Below, one piece after another: positions 9,814-20,348 of a stretch of DNA of 64,000 nt. Below the pieces are notes generated by a model, which was not told where the DNA came from, searched no databases, and worked only from the letters and a program-made list of their open reading frames with translations. Both the position numbers and the translations under genes were made by a program. Origin of the DNA: CAIOZA01 sp964464375 (GTDB taxonomy: Bacteria; Bacteroidota; Ignavibacteria; Kapaibacteriales; UBA2268); contig CAYXFU010000008.1 of the NCBI GenBank assembly GCA_964464375.1, positions 52,707 to 116,706 of the forward strand, in the 5' to 3' direction. Position 1 is the first letter of the stretch; every line of letters begins with the position of its first letter.

Positions 9814-12048
9814 TTATGATTGCATTAGATTTGGGATAACATTTTCATAAATTTTAGATAATTCTTGAATATTAGTGGAAATAATATCTTTAATAATGAA
9901 TACTGATCCCTTAACTTGTCCTATTTTTAAAATACTTATATGATTATCCTTACAAATACTTTCAAGTAAGCCGTAATTATTATTTGATAATGATACAATT
10001 ACACGTGACTGTGATTCTCCAAATAAATATTCATTATTTAATGATTTTAATTCAATATCAGCTCCCAATTTGTTTGAAGTAAGGGCTTTTTCTGCTAAAG
10101 TAATGGCGATTCCACCCTCACTGCAGTCATGTGCTGAATTAAGTAATGATTTATCTATTGCTGAAAGAATAGTTTTATGTAATCTTGATTCTTCGTCCAA
10201 ATCGAGAATTGGAGATTCGCCAGTAATTAAGCCAAAAATATTCTTTAAATATTCAGATCCACCTATTTCTTGTCTGTCATTTCCAAGTAAACAAATAATA
10301 TCGCCTTCACTTCTGAAACCAGCTCCTAAGACTTTTGATATGTCATCTATCAATCCAAGCATACCTATAGTTGGAGTCGGGTAAATAGCATGGTTTCTTG
10401 ATTCATTATGGAAACTAACATTTCCACCAGTTACCGGAGTATCGAAATGACGGCAGGCGTCACCCATTCCTCTGACAGATTCTTTGAATTGCCAATAGAC
10501 TTCCTTATCGTAAGGATTACCAAAGTTTAAACAATTTGTAATTGCAACTGGTTTAGCACCAGTACAGACAACATTTCTGGCAGCTTCAGCTACAGCTATC
10601 TTAGCACCTTCATAAGGGTTTAGATATACATATTTACTATTACAATCAGTTGTGACAGCTATTCCTTTCCCAGGTAACTCTTTCAATCTCATAACAGCTG
10701 CATCACCTTTGATGGTGACCGTGTTAGTTCTAACCTGTGAATCATACTGTTCAAAAATCCAACGTTTAGAAGAAATGGTTGGTGAGGATAAAATTTTCCA
10801 AAATATTTCTTCACTTGACAAATCGGTTGATAAAGTTGAAAGATCAAATGTACTGGTTTCTTTGAGATACTCAGGTCTTATTGAATCTCTATCATTTTGA
10901 GGAGCACCTCCACCCAAAACAAGATGATCTGAAATCAATTCACAAACTTGTTTGCCATTTCTATAAATCTTAAGTAAGCCATCGTCAGTAATATTTCCAA
11001 TTTGAGTTATGGGAACATCCCATTTTTTACAAATTCTAATGGCTTCGTCCTCTTTACCTTGAGCAATAATAAAAAGCATTCTTTCCTGTGATTCAGAAAG
11101 CATAATTTCATAGGCTGACATATCCGTTTCTCTTAGTGGAACTTTGTCTAAGTCAACTGACATTCCTGATTCACCCTTAGCACTCATTTCAGATGTTGAA
11201 CAACAAATTCCAGCTGCTCCCATATCCTGTACTCCAACAACAACATCTGCTTTAATCAGCTCAAGAGTTGCTTCAAGTAATAATTTTTCCGCAAAAGGAT
11301 CCCCAACTTGAACAGTAGGTCTCATATCCTCTGTCTTTTCGTCAAATTCTCTAGAAGCAAGTAATGATGCTCCATGTATACCGTCTCTACCTGTACTGCT
11401 TCCAACAATAAATACGGGATTTCCTAAACCTGTGGCGGAAGCGGTAGCAGTTCCTCCAACTTTAACTATTCCAACTGCCATGGCATTAATCAAAGGATTA
11501 TCATGGTAGCAATCATCAAAATAAATTTCACCGGCAACAGTTGGCACTCCAAAACAGTTCCCATAATGACTAATACCGGCAACTACTCCTCTCAATAAAA
11601 ACTTTATTCTATCTGAATCAAGATTACCAAATCTTAATGAATTTAATGCTGCGATAGGCCTGGCACCCATAGAAAAGATATCTCTTAAAATTCCTCCAAC
11701 ACCTGTCGCAGCACCCTGAAAAGGTTCGATAGCAGAAGGATGATTGTGACTTTCAATTTTAAAGCAAATTGCATAACCATCACCTATATCCACCAGTCCA
11801 GCATTCTCTTCACCTGCTCCAACCAACAATCTTGGACCAGAGCGGGGTAATGTTTTTAAAAGTTTAATTGAATTTTTATATGAGCAATGTTCACTCCACA
11901 TAACACCATAAATTCCAATCTCAGTATAGGTAGGTGTACGACCAAGAAAATCAGTTATCAATTTATATTCATTTTCAGTAAGTCCACATTCAATTGCAGT
12001 TTCCAGAGAAACTTCAACTTCAGAATAAAGGTGTTCAGCTAATTTCAT
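9814..12048 (-). CDS. purL: Phosphoribosylformylglycinamidine synthase subunit PurL
   Basis: A 744-residue protein of the small PurL type, which needs separate PurS and PurQ (neither is in this window). It converts FGAR plus glutamine-derived ammonia and ATP to FGAM, step four of purine synthesis, in the cytosol. Visible hallmarks are GVMWSEHCSYKNSIKLLK near residue 48, the ATP/Mg site in FKIESHNHPSAIEPFQGAATGVGG, VQDMGAAGICCSTSEM, and the second half-repeat with CLNFGNPYDKEV and TGGNVSFHNES. The length matches Bacillus-type PurL (about 740). Upstream, a TAATTTTG element lies on the minus strand at 12078-12085. It is monocistronic as far as can be seen. Identification is secure. Confidence 0.97.
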   Translation of the reverse strand: MKLAEHLYSEVEVSLETAIECGLTENEYKLITDFLGRTPTYTEIGIYGVMWSEHCSYKNSIKLLKTLPRSGPRLLVGAGEENAGLVDIGDGYAICFKIESHNHPSAIEPFQGAATGVGGILRDIFSMGARPIAALNSLRFGNLDSDRIKFLLRGVVAGISHYGNCFGVPTVAGEIYFDDCYHDNPLINAMAVGIVKVGGTATASATGLGNPVFIVGSSTGRDGIHGASLLASREFDEKTEDMRPTVQVGDPFAEKLLLEATLELIKADVVVGVQDMGAAGICCSTSEMSAKGESGMSVDLDKVPLRETDMSAYEIMLSESQERMLFIIAQGKEDEAIRICKKWDVPITQIGNITDDGLLKIYRNGKQVCELISDHLVLGGGAPQNDRDSIRPEYLKETSTFDLSTLSTDLSSEEIFWKILSSPTISSKRWIFEQYDSQVRTNTVTIKGDAAVMRLKELPGKGIAVTTDCNSKYVYLNPYEGAKIAVAEAARNVVCTGAKPVAITNCLNFGNPYDKEVYWQFKESVRGMGDACRHFDTPVTGGNVSFHNESRNHAIYPTPTIGMLGLIDDISKVLGAGFRSEGDIICLLGNDRQEIGGSEYLKNIFGLITGESPILDLDEESRLHKTILSAIDKSLLNSAHDCSEGGIAITLAEKALTSNKLGADIELKSLNNEYLFGESQSRVIVSLSNNNYGLLESICKDNHISILKIGQVKGSVFIIKDIISTNIQELSKIYENVIPNLMQS

Positions 12049-12142
12049 GTTTTTAAATCATTTTATTAATAAAGAAACAAAATTAAGATATTTTTAGGAA
12101 TAATTTTAACCCAAAATAGCGACAATTCAAAAGAAATAAAAA

Positions 12143-12164
12143 AAAGCCGGATAAATCCGGCTTT
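12143..12164 (-). terminator. Intrinsic terminator of the small lysine-rich gene
   Basis: A perfect 9-bp stem (AAAGCCGGA / TCCGGCTTT) with a 4-base loop. On the minus strand it is followed by TTTTTATTTC, the usual rho-independent layout. It lies 40 bases past the stop of the 68-residue gene and upstream of purL, so it separates the two. Confidence 0.8.
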
Positions 12165-12204
12165 CATGATTACTATAAGTTTATTTTTTTTCCAACTTTA
12201 GTTT

Positions 12205-12411
12205 CTAAGCATGCTTTTTAGCTTCTTTCTTATGTTTCTTGTCTTCTTTTTTCTCAATCTTCGATTCCTTTTTTACTTCCTTTATTTCTTTCCTGACTTG
12301 TTCTGTTTTGGGATTATTAATTCTATTTTTTTCAACTGCAGGTGGTTTAGCAAAAGCAAATGAACCAATGAATGCTAATGCGACGATTGCTGCAATAATT
12401 CTGAGTTTCAT
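12205..12411 (-). CDS. Small lysine-rich exported protein
   Basis: A 68-residue product with a clear signal peptide (MKLRIIAAIVALAFIGSFAFA, cleavage after AFA) and a mature tail of about 46 residues made mostly of Lys, Glu and His (KKESKIEKKEDKKHKKEAKK). A purine-rich ribosome site (AGGAGG-like, plus-strand cctcctt at 12419-12425) sits just upstream, and a strong terminator lies downstream, so a real transcription unit is likely. The tail is low complexity and strongly basic, with no cysteines. I do not recognise a family. A periplasmic polyanion-, metal- or lipopolysaccharide-binding role is only a guess. It is flanked by purL on the same strand and a divergent aminotransferase gene. Confidence 0.65.
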   Translation of the reverse strand: MKLRIIAAIVALAFIGSFAFAKPPAVEKNRINNPKTEQVRKEIKEVKKESKIEKKEDKKHKKEAKKHA

Positions 12412-12570
12412 AATGAAACCTCCTTATATCAAGTCTATGAATTTTAATTTAATTACAATTCAAAATTATAATATTGAAATGCAAAAATTGTGTAAACTAA
12501 AATTTCTTCAATTATTTCTTTAAGCAATATTTTGTAAATTGCTTTTTTATATATTGAAAATGAAAAAACA

Positions 12571-13713
12571 ATGTTCGCAAATAGAATTCACTCGATGGGT
12601 ACTTCAATATTTACTCTGATGAGTAAGCTAGCAATTGAACATAATGCTATAAATCTTGGTCAGGGATTTCCAGACTTTGATGGTCCTTCATGGATTTTCG
12701 ATGAAGCCTTTAAAGTTATGACTGAAGGTAAAAACCAATATGCACCAATGCCGGGAATTTTGACTTTCAGAAAAAAACTAGCTCAAAATTATAAACATTA
12801 CTATGATATAGATATCGATCATGATAATGGAGTTTGTGTTACTGCTGGTGCAACTGAGGCTTTGTTTTCATCGATTAGTGCTTTTATAAATCCAGGTGAT
12901 GAAGTTATTTTATTTGAACCTGCTTATGATGCCTATCCAGCTGATATTTTGTTATCAGGAGGTATACCAAAATATGTTACATTGAGGAAGCCAGATTTCG
13001 GATTTGATTTTAACGATCTCGATAATGCTTTAACATCGAAAACTAAAGCTATAATTATTAATAATCCTCATAACCCTACAGGAAAAGTATACACAAGAGG
13101 TGAATTAGAGGAAATTTCAAAATTTGCTATCAAAAATAATTTGATAGTAATTAGTGATGAAGTTTATGAATTTCTGACTTATGATGATGCTATTCACATC
13201 CCAATTGCTTCGCTACCGGGAATGTATGATAGAACAATTACTATATCATCGACAGGGAAAACTTTTAGTCTAACTGGCTGGAAGATTGGATATGCTGTTG
13301 GGAAGCCAGAACTAATTGAAGCAATAAAAAAGATACACCAATGGACGACATTCGCTGTTAATACTCCAGGCCAACATGCAATGGCATTCGCTTTCACAAA
13401 GCTGGATGAGTATTTACCAGATTTTAAAAAAATGTACCTTGGCAAGAGAAATTTAATGCTTAAACGACTTGAGGATAGCTCATTTGTGGCACATAAGCCA
13501 TTAGGAAGCTATTTTATCATGGTTGACATTCCTAAAGACATTAAAGATGATGATTTAGCCATGAGGCTTGTGAAGGACTATCAAGTGGCAACTGTTCCGA
13601 CTCAGGGTTTTTATGGTAAATCCAGAGAAGGAGAAACAATGTTAAGATTGTGTTTTGCAAAAACCGATGAAACAATTATGCAGGGTATTGAAAATTTAAA
13701 GAAGTATGTTTGA
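12571..13713 (+). CDS. PLP-dependent aminotransferase, methionine/kynurenine aminotransferase type
   Basis: A 380-residue fold-type I aminotransferase. NLGQGFPDFDGP near residue 29 is characteristic of the YbdL/KAT (methionine-, glutamine- or kynurenine-oxo-acid transaminase) branch of class I. The PLP lysine lies in SSTGKTFSLTGWKIGY, the cofactor Asp/Tyr in VISDEVYEFLTYDD, and the carboxylate-binding Arg in MLRLCFAKTD near the end. It is cytosolic. The stop overlaps the tadA start by 8 bases, so aminotransferase, tadA and rsmI form one translationally coupled operon. Substrate preference cannot be read from sequence; a methionine-salvage or broad aromatic/methionine aminotransferase is most likely. 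Confidence 0.88.
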   Translation: MFANRIHSMGTSIFTLMSKLAIEHNAINLGQGFPDFDGPSWIFDEAFKVMTEGKNQYAPMPGILTFRKKLAQNYKHYYDIDIDHDNGVCVTAGATEALFSSISAFINPGDEVILFEPAYDAYPADILLSGGIPKYVTLRKPDFGFDFNDLDNALTSKTKAIIINNPHNPTGKVYTRGELEEISKFAIKNNLIVISDEVYEFLTYDDAIHIPIASLPGMYDRTITISSTGKTFSLTGWKIGYAVGKPELIEAIKKIHQWTTFAVNTPGQHAMAFAFTKLDEYLPDFKKMYLGKRNLMLKRLEDSSFVAHKPLGSYFIMVDIPKDIKDDDLAMRLVKDYQVATVPTQGFYGKSREGETMLRLCFAKTDETIMQGIENLKKYV

Positions 13714-14197
13714 TTTGAAAGATATTCCCGGAAAAAGTAATGATTATTATATGAATGAAGCTTTGAAGGAAGCTAAAAAGGCATTAATTTTTAATGATGT
13801 ACCGATTGGAGCAGTCATTGTTTTCGATGGTAGAATAATTAGCAGGGCTTATAATCAAGTAGAGAAGCAAAATGATCCTACATCTCATGCAGAAATATTG
13901 GCCATAAAAAAAGCTATTAAGAGAATAGGTTACAAACATCTTTTGAACTGTCAATTATATGTAACACTTGAGCCTTGTTCAATGTGTGCTGGGGCAATTG
14001 TATTGTCTAGAATTGAAAAAGTTATAGTAGGCACCATAGATCCAAAATCAGGAGCTTGTGGATCGATAGTCAATATTATTCAGAATAGTGCTCTTAATCA
14101 CAGATGTGACTTAGAGTTTGATGTTCTTCAAAACGAATGTTCAATGATAATTAAAGATTTCTTCAAGAATCTCAGAAATGGAACAATTGAAAAATAA
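13706..14197 (+). CDS. tadA: tRNA-adenosine(34) deaminase TadA
   Basis: A 163-residue zinc-dependent deaminase that makes inosine at the wobble position of tRNA-Arg(ACG). It shows DVPIGAVIV, the HAE catalytic/zinc motif (TSHAEILAIKKA) and the second zinc motif PCSMCAGAI, spaced as in TadA. Length is normal for the family (about 150-170). Start ATG 13706 overlaps the aminotransferase end by 8 bases, and its end overlaps rsmI by 20 bases, so coupling with two neighbours is expected. A guanine deaminase is an alternative within the superfamily, but the motif spacing and neighbour rsmI favour TadA. Confidence 0.92.
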   Translation: MFDLKDIPGKSNDYYMNEALKEAKKALIFNDVPIGAVIVFDGRIISRAYNQVEKQNDPTSHAEILAIKKAIKRIGYKHLLNCQLYVTLEPCSMCAGAIVLSRIEKVIVGTIDPKSGACGSIVNIIQNSALNHRCDLEFDVLQNECSMIIKDFFKNLRNGTIEK

Positions 14198-14885
14198 TAT
14201 TATTGAAAATGCATTATATCTTGTTCCTACACCAATTGGGAATCTGGAAGACATTACTTTAAGAGCTATCAATGTACTTAAAAGTGTAGACATTATTGCT
14301 TGTGAAGACACAAGGCATAGTGGTATGCTACTAAAGCACTTAGATATTGTTGGTAAGAAACTGGAAAGCTATCATAACAACAATGAACGTGAAAAGGCAG
14401 AACAATTAATCAAACACTTGCAATCAGGATTATCAATTGCTATTATTACCGATGCTGGTTCACCTGGAATTTCAGATCCATCGTACAGATTAGTAAATTC
14501 AGCTATCAACTCAAATATAAAAGTAATTGCATTACCGGGACCAACAGCATTTGTACCAGCATTAGTCGCAAGTGGAATGGCAGTAGACTGCTTCAAATTC
14601 CTTGGATTTCCACCTCAAAAAAAGGGCAGACAAACTTTTATAAAAAATGCTTTGAATGAAGTATCAACAACAATTATGTATGAATCGCCTTATAGGGTAA
14701 TTAAACTAGTAAGTGAAATTATTACTTATGGTAATTCCGAAAGGTTGATTTGCATAGCAAGAGAAATATCTAAAATCCATGAAGAGTACATTCGGGGCAC
14801 CTGTTCAGAAGTTTTAAAGATTATGATTGATCATAAGAATTTAAAAGGTGAGTTCGTCGTCGTTATTGAAGGTAACAAGGAATAA
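14178..14885 (+). CDS. rsmI: 16S rRNA (cytidine1402-2'-O)-methyltransferase RsmI
   Basis: A 235-residue SAM-dependent methyltransferase of the tetrapyrrole-methylase fold. It methylates the 2'-O of C1402 in the decoding centre of 16S rRNA. Signature blocks are LYLVPTPIGNLEDITLRA at the start, CEDTRHSGMLLKHL, AIITDAGSPGISDPSYRLV, and ALPGPTAFVPALVASGM. At 235 residues it is shorter than E. coli RsmI (286), lacking much of the C-terminal extension, which is common in this group. It overlaps tadA by 20 bases. The subtilase gene starts 30 bases downstream and may be co-transcribed. Confidence 0.95.
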   Translation: MEQLKNNIIENALYLVPTPIGNLEDITLRAINVLKSVDIIACEDTRHSGMLLKHLDIVGKKLESYHNNNEREKAEQLIKHLQSGLSIAIITDAGSPGISDPSYRLVNSAINSNIKVIALPGPTAFVPALVASGMAVDCFKFLGFPPQKKGRQTFIKNALNEVSTTIMYESPYRVIKLVSEIITYGNSERLICIAREISKIHEEYIRGTCSEVLKIMIDHKNLKGEFVVVIEGNKE

Positions 14886-14915
14886 TTTTAATATATTATT
14901 ATCAAATTTCATAAT

Positions 14916-17900
14916 ATGAGAATAAGAATCAATCTGATATTTGTTTTTCTTTTTTCTATCATTATTAATCTTCACTCACAGGCAGATAACAGCTTAAAAA
15001 GGTTTATTGTAAAATTGAGACCAAATGAAAGCCATTTGCCAAAGGAATTACAGAAATTTGATTTCAGACCTGCTATGAGTATTAATGTACAACCTAAGAT
15101 TAAAAATTCTAATAATTTTCAACTCTCAGAATCAAACAGAAGCAGAATTTCAAATCTGAATTCGTATTATATTCTTACAGCTAANNNNNNNNNNATCTTT
15201 AATTAAATATATTGAATTTATTGAGCCAATAAGAACTTATAGAATTAACCAAAATATGACAAAACCGAATGATCCTCTTTTTAATTTACAATGGGGTTTA
15301 TCAAATATTCATGCTCAAAAAGCATGGCAAAAAGCAACCGGAAAAGGGATTGTTGTTGGTGTGATCGATACAGGAATTGAATGGAACCACCCTGATTTAA
15401 TAAATAGTTTATGGATTAATGCTAAAGAAGACATTAATAAGAACGGAAGATTTGATCCTTGGCTCAGTACCGAGATCAGAGATGGAGTATCCAGTGATTT
15501 TAATAATATTGATGATGATGGAGATGGATATGTAGATGATGTGATAGGGTATGATTTTGTAAATCAGTCAATTGAAAATCTTGGCGACTGGCAGGGAACG
15601 GATCCGATACCTTATGATGAAAATGGTCATGGTACTCTTGTTTCGGGGGTAATAGCAGCAACTTCAAATAACAACATTGGAATAACAGGTTTAGCTTTCG
15701 ATGCAAAAATAATGGTTCTAAGAGCATTCGACATAAATGGCAATTCTCAGACAGACAACATAGCAAATGCTGTTGTTTTTGCGGTTATGAATGGTGCAAA
15801 AGTAATCAATTGTAGTTTTGGGGAGCTATATTCTTCTCAGCTACTCAAGGATGTTTTTGATCTTGCAATTTCGATGGGTGTTACTGTTGTTGCTTCTGCA
15901 GGAAATGAAGGGAGCAATTCTCCTCACTATCCTTCAGATTATGATGGTGTTATTTCAGTAGGGTATTCAAACTCATTAGACAAAAGAGATAATTTTAGCA
16001 ATTATGGCCAAAGGTTGACATTGTTAGCACCTGGTGTGAAGATCAAGTCAACTTCATTTGATGGTCTTTATAAGGACGCAAGCGGTAGTTCATTAGCTGC
16101 TCCTTTTGTATCGGCCACGGCAGCAATGTTACTTGAACAAAATAACAGTTTAAAACCTTTGGATATTTGTGGCATAATGCAGTCAACAGCAACAAAAATA
16201 GATAAGGATGGTTGGAATATTTATTCAGGCAGCGGTATTTTAAATGCTGGTGATGCATTGAGTGCTATTGCTCCATCTAATATCACAATTAGATATCCCG
16301 AAAATAATCAAGAAATCTTTAAACCAAATATTGGTCAAAGTGGAATTCCGATTGTTGCTTATGTTGCAACTCCCCTATTTGATAATTATATGTTATTATT
16401 AGGTTTAGGGAATAATCCTGATAGATGGGATACCATCTTTAATTATTCTAACCAGTCCTTAAATGACACAATTGCGTACTTATCATCATCAAATTTAATT
16501 GATACAACTTATATAATCAGATTAGTTGTCAATTTGAAAAACAAAACAAAACTTGAAAACAGATCATCATTTCTTATTAGTTCAAACACATCAAAAATTA
16601 AAATATTTAATGCAAAAATAATTCCTGTTTATAAGGATGGAAAAAGAATTTTATTAGCTGGTATCACTACTAATAGGAATTCAATTGTTACTATAGGGCA
16701 ACTTTCCGAATCAACTAATCAATATACTAGTTATTCTGATCAAGAACAAATTACAAAATATCATGTTATACCAATCGATTACAACCTAATTCCAGGAGAT
16801 GAATATAACTTTAAAGTAAATGCCCAATCTTCATCAAAAGGAATTCCGATTGATTCTACAACATTGATTTTTAAAATGCCGGACGACAAATTTCCAATAG
16901 ACAAAATTATCCAGAAAAAATATTCTACACCTTTGTCGTATTTATTTAACAAAACAGCAGACTTTTATGGAGATAGTTCAGAGAATTATGTAGCTAATGA
17001 TATAACAAACGGAATTTGGCAATCAACTAAAATCTTTCAATACAAACAGGATAGTTTAATAACTAAAGACAGTACATCAACTGTTTCTTTACCAGTTGGA
17101 ATTGGTGATTCAAATGGAGATGGTTTGAATGAGATATTAACAAGAAGTCTTGGTTCAACAATTGTATATCAGCCAAAATCAAGTGGAAAATCTCCATTTT
17201 CTAATATTATTTTTGCAGATACTACATCCGGAAATCTATTTGCTGGTGAATTTTATGATTTTACAAAAGATGGGAAACCTGACATCATTGCTTATTCTGA
17301 TACAGCTTTTCACCTCATTACTTATGCAAATGGCAAATACTTAGAAGTAGCAAGAACACACCTTGACAGTCCCAATTCATATTTCGGAACTGCCCCCGGT
17401 GTAGTATGCGAAGATTTTGACAATGATGGATATGACGAATTATGTTTTGGAAATGAGAAAGGGAATGTTTTTATTTTTGAATTTAGGGATAATAAATTCA
17501 ATCTGGAGTGGAGCTCCATGCAAAACGTTTCATCAAGCCCTCAATATATTCTTAAAGCTGACATTGATAATGATGGAATTCCAGAAATTGTCATAGGCAA
17601 TTTTGGCACAAGTATTTTATTTGATGCAAATGTACCCGTTGACCCAATTTGGACTTATAAAGTTCTTAAAAGCTATGAACCTAATAATTACTCTTTTATT
17701 TGGGCTGATAATTTTTATGGTGTAAGACAGGGTTCTACTCCAGCTGGTGTATTTTATAGGAATGGATTAGCAGTAGGGAATATCGATAATAAACCAGGTG
17801 ATGAATTGATTATTGCTCCCTTTCCAAATTTTTATGTTTTTAAATGGGATGTCATAAATAGAAAATTTATCCCATTCTGGTGGTACCCATCGAGTTTTAC

Positions 17901-19164
17901 TAATTCTGCAATCATTCATGATTTTGACAAAAATGGAATTAATGAATTTGGATTTTCGACAGGTCAATCTACTGACTTTTTTGAATTCAATCAAGATGAT
18001 AGTAAACCAAGAATACCTGTTGAATTCCAAGGATGGTCAATAGATGATTCTACTGTGACTCTTCAATGGAAAAGTCAGGAGAAGGGTTTAAGGTACAATA
18101 TTCTGACCGGTATTGAAAGTTTCGGTAAGATATTACTTTTCAGAAATGATACCATATCTGAAAGTACAATTAATATTAGTCCATTAAAATTGAATAATTA
18201 TTATTATTTTGGAATAAGCTCAAGTAAAAATAATATTGCTTCAAATGATACATTCTTCATTAAGATTTATCATCATTCTACAATAAAACCATTAAAATGT
18301 GAGATACTGAATAAGAACAATATTTTGATTAAATTTAGTGGAAAACTAGCTGATGCATATCCTGATATAAGTAAGTTTAGACTTAAAACTCCAGACTTGA
18401 TGATTCCAGAAACTGTTAATAGAAAGAGTGACTCAGAGTATTTATGCTTTTTTAGTGAATTAAAACCAGGCAATGTGCTTTTAGAAATTGATACATTCCG
18501 AGATTATTATAATGCACCTACTAAACCCGATTCATTCAATTTGATTATTCCGCAACTTCCTATTTCAGAACCAGCACTTTATCTGAAAAGTTTGAGAATT
18601 GTTTCAAATCTTGAGTTAGAACTTCAGTTTTCTGAACCTACTAAAAAATCAGAATCTATTGATTTGAGAAATTATCATTTATTACCGGTGGGTTCAATAG
18701 ATTTAATAAATGAGACCAATGATCCTTCAATATTTCAGATTATCTTGACACCTAATTCAGGGATTGGGGCATTAGGCAGAACATATACATTAACTGTAAG
18801 TGATGTACATTCTTTGTCTAACACAATAATTACATCTGGTGCAGGAAATACTCTTTCTTTTGTTTTCTTTAAAGATGATTTTGAGAATGTTTTTGTATAT
18901 CCGAATCCAGCAAAAATGTCAGAATCTGATGGTCTATATTTTGCAAATTTATCTCTGAATTCAAATATCATAATTTTGACACTTGATGGAAAAGAAATCC
19001 TACAATTAGCTGAAAATGATGGCAATGGCGGAATATACTGGGATGGAAGAGATAAAGATGGCAATAGCATCCCATCAGGTATTTATTTATTTAAAGTAGA
19101 AATGCTATCAAAATCAGGTTCAAAATTAATTTCAGAACCAAAGAAATTTGCGATAGTACGTTGA
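14916..19164 (+). CDS. Secreted subtilisin-like (S8) protease with FG-GAP repeats and C-terminal sorting domain; interrupted by assembly gap
   Basis: One gene split by ten Ns at 15185-15194. Before the gap, 89 residues give a signal peptide (LIFVFLFSIIINLHSQ) and the start of a propeptide. After it, the frame is open from 15196 to the stop at 19164. The S8 triad is complete: Asp in GVIDTGIEWNHPDL, His in NGHGTLVSG, and Ser in SGSSLAAPF (about base 16090), where the usual GTSMAAP is GSSLAAP. The middle has FG-GAP/VCBS-like calcium motifs (DFDNDGYDEL, ADIDNDGIPEI). The end (YWDGRDKDGNSIPSGIYLFKV) is a FlgD-Ig/T9SS-type C-terminal domain. This is most likely an exported surface protease. The frames before and after the Ns differ by one, so the gap length is not real. 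Confidence 0.85.
15185..15194. other. Assembly gap (10 N)
   Basis: Ten Ns lie inside the subtilase propeptide. The upstream reading frame (codons starting at positions divisible by 3) and the downstream frame (position 15196 onward) do not match across ten bases. A fixed-size scaffold gap of unknown true length therefore fits better than a frameshift. Confidence 0.95.
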
Positions 19165-20187
19165 TTAGTTTGAAATAATTAACACTTCAGGTTCCAACTC
19201 TACATTAAATTTTAATTTAACAGATTTCCTGATGTCCATAGAAAGTTGGAAAATTGATTCTCCGGATGCATTTCCATGATTAACCAAAATCAATGCGTGC
19301 TTTTCATAGACGCCTGCATCTCCCACTCGAAAACCTTTCCATCCTGTTTGCTCTATCATCCAAGCAGCTGATAGTTTAAAAAGATCATTTGTTTGAGGGA
19401 AGACAGGAATATCTTGAAATTTAGATTTTAGATCATCAATTATTCTCTTGTTTACAATTGGATTTTTAAAGAAGCTTCCTGAATTTCCCAAGTGTCGCCA
19501 GTCAGGTAATTTTTCATTTCGAATTGAAATGACAGCTTTAAAAATATCCATTGGAGTTGGATTTGTAATGTTAAATTCTTTAAATAATTGTTTGATGTCC
19601 TTGTAATTATAGTTGAGGACAGGAGATTTTGATAATTTATATCTAACACTCGAAATAATAAATTTGTCCTTTAACTCATTTTTAAAAATTGAATCTCTAT
19701 AACCATAATTGCAATTTATTTTATAAATTCTTTGAAAAATATGCTTTTCCATATTAAAACCATAAGCGGAATCAATAAATTCATTTTGTTCGACACCGTA
19801 AGCTCCAATATTCTGAATTGCAGCACTACCAACCGTTCCAGGAATGAGTGCCAGATTTTCGAGACCGGAATATCCATTATTAATAGAGAGAGAAACAAAA
19901 TCATGCCATTTCTCACCTGCCCCTGCTTCGATAATTATAAAATCATTGTTGGATTCTATAATGTTATAACCTTTAATTTCATTGTGAATTACTAATCCGT
20001 CGTAATCACCGACAAATAAAACATTAGAACCTTCACCAAGAATAATGCTCTTAGTATTTAAAGTAATATCTGATTTATATAGAACTTTAATATCTTTTTC
20101 ATTTCGAATTGAAACAAAATTCTTAACTTTACAATCGATGCCGAATGTATTGTAGGCTTTAAGTGATATGTTGTTCAAAATATTCAT
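19165..20187 (-). CDS. murB: UDP-N-acetylenolpyruvoylglucosamine reductase MurB
   Basis: A 340-residue FAD enzyme that reduces UDP-GlcNAc-enolpyruvate to UDP-MurNAc with NADPH, the second committed step of peptidoglycan synthesis in the cytosol. It shows NTFGIDCKVKNFVSI at the N-terminus, FAD-binding ILGEGSNVLF, LALIPGTVGSAAIQNIGAYG, the catalytic-loop SGSFFKNPIV, and a C-terminal LEPEVLIIS. The length and the YG-R-DS region match type I (E. coli-like, 342 residues) MurB. The stop abuts the subtilase stop in a convergent arrangement. No other mur gene is nearby, so it is outside any dcw cluster here. Confidence 0.95.
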   Translation of the reverse strand: MNILNNISLKAYNTFGIDCKVKNFVSIRNEKDIKVLYKSDITLNTKSIILGEGSNVLFVGDYDGLVIHNEIKGYNIIESNNDFIIIEAGAGEKWHDFVSLSINNGYSGLENLALIPGTVGSAAIQNIGAYGVEQNEFIDSAYGFNMEKHIFQRIYKINCNYGYRDSIFKNELKDKFIISSVRYKLSKSPVLNYNYKDIKQLFKEFNITNPTPMDIFKAVISIRNEKLPDWRHLGNSGSFFKNPIVNKRIIDDLKSKFQDIPVFPQTNDLFKLSAAWMIEQTGWKGFRVGDAGVYEKHALILVNHGNASGESIFQLSMDIRKSVKLKFNVELEPEVLIISN

Positions 20188-20348
20188 TTTTTCAATGTTA
20201 TTTCACAAGAATTTCTAAATTAATGAATAAAAGAGTCCTATCAAACAATAACATTTATCATGGATAGTTTAGTGATTAAATTATTGAAGCTCAATCAAAG
20301 TATAACCAAATTAATTTATTTTTAAATTTTATAAAGATAGTGAAATAA

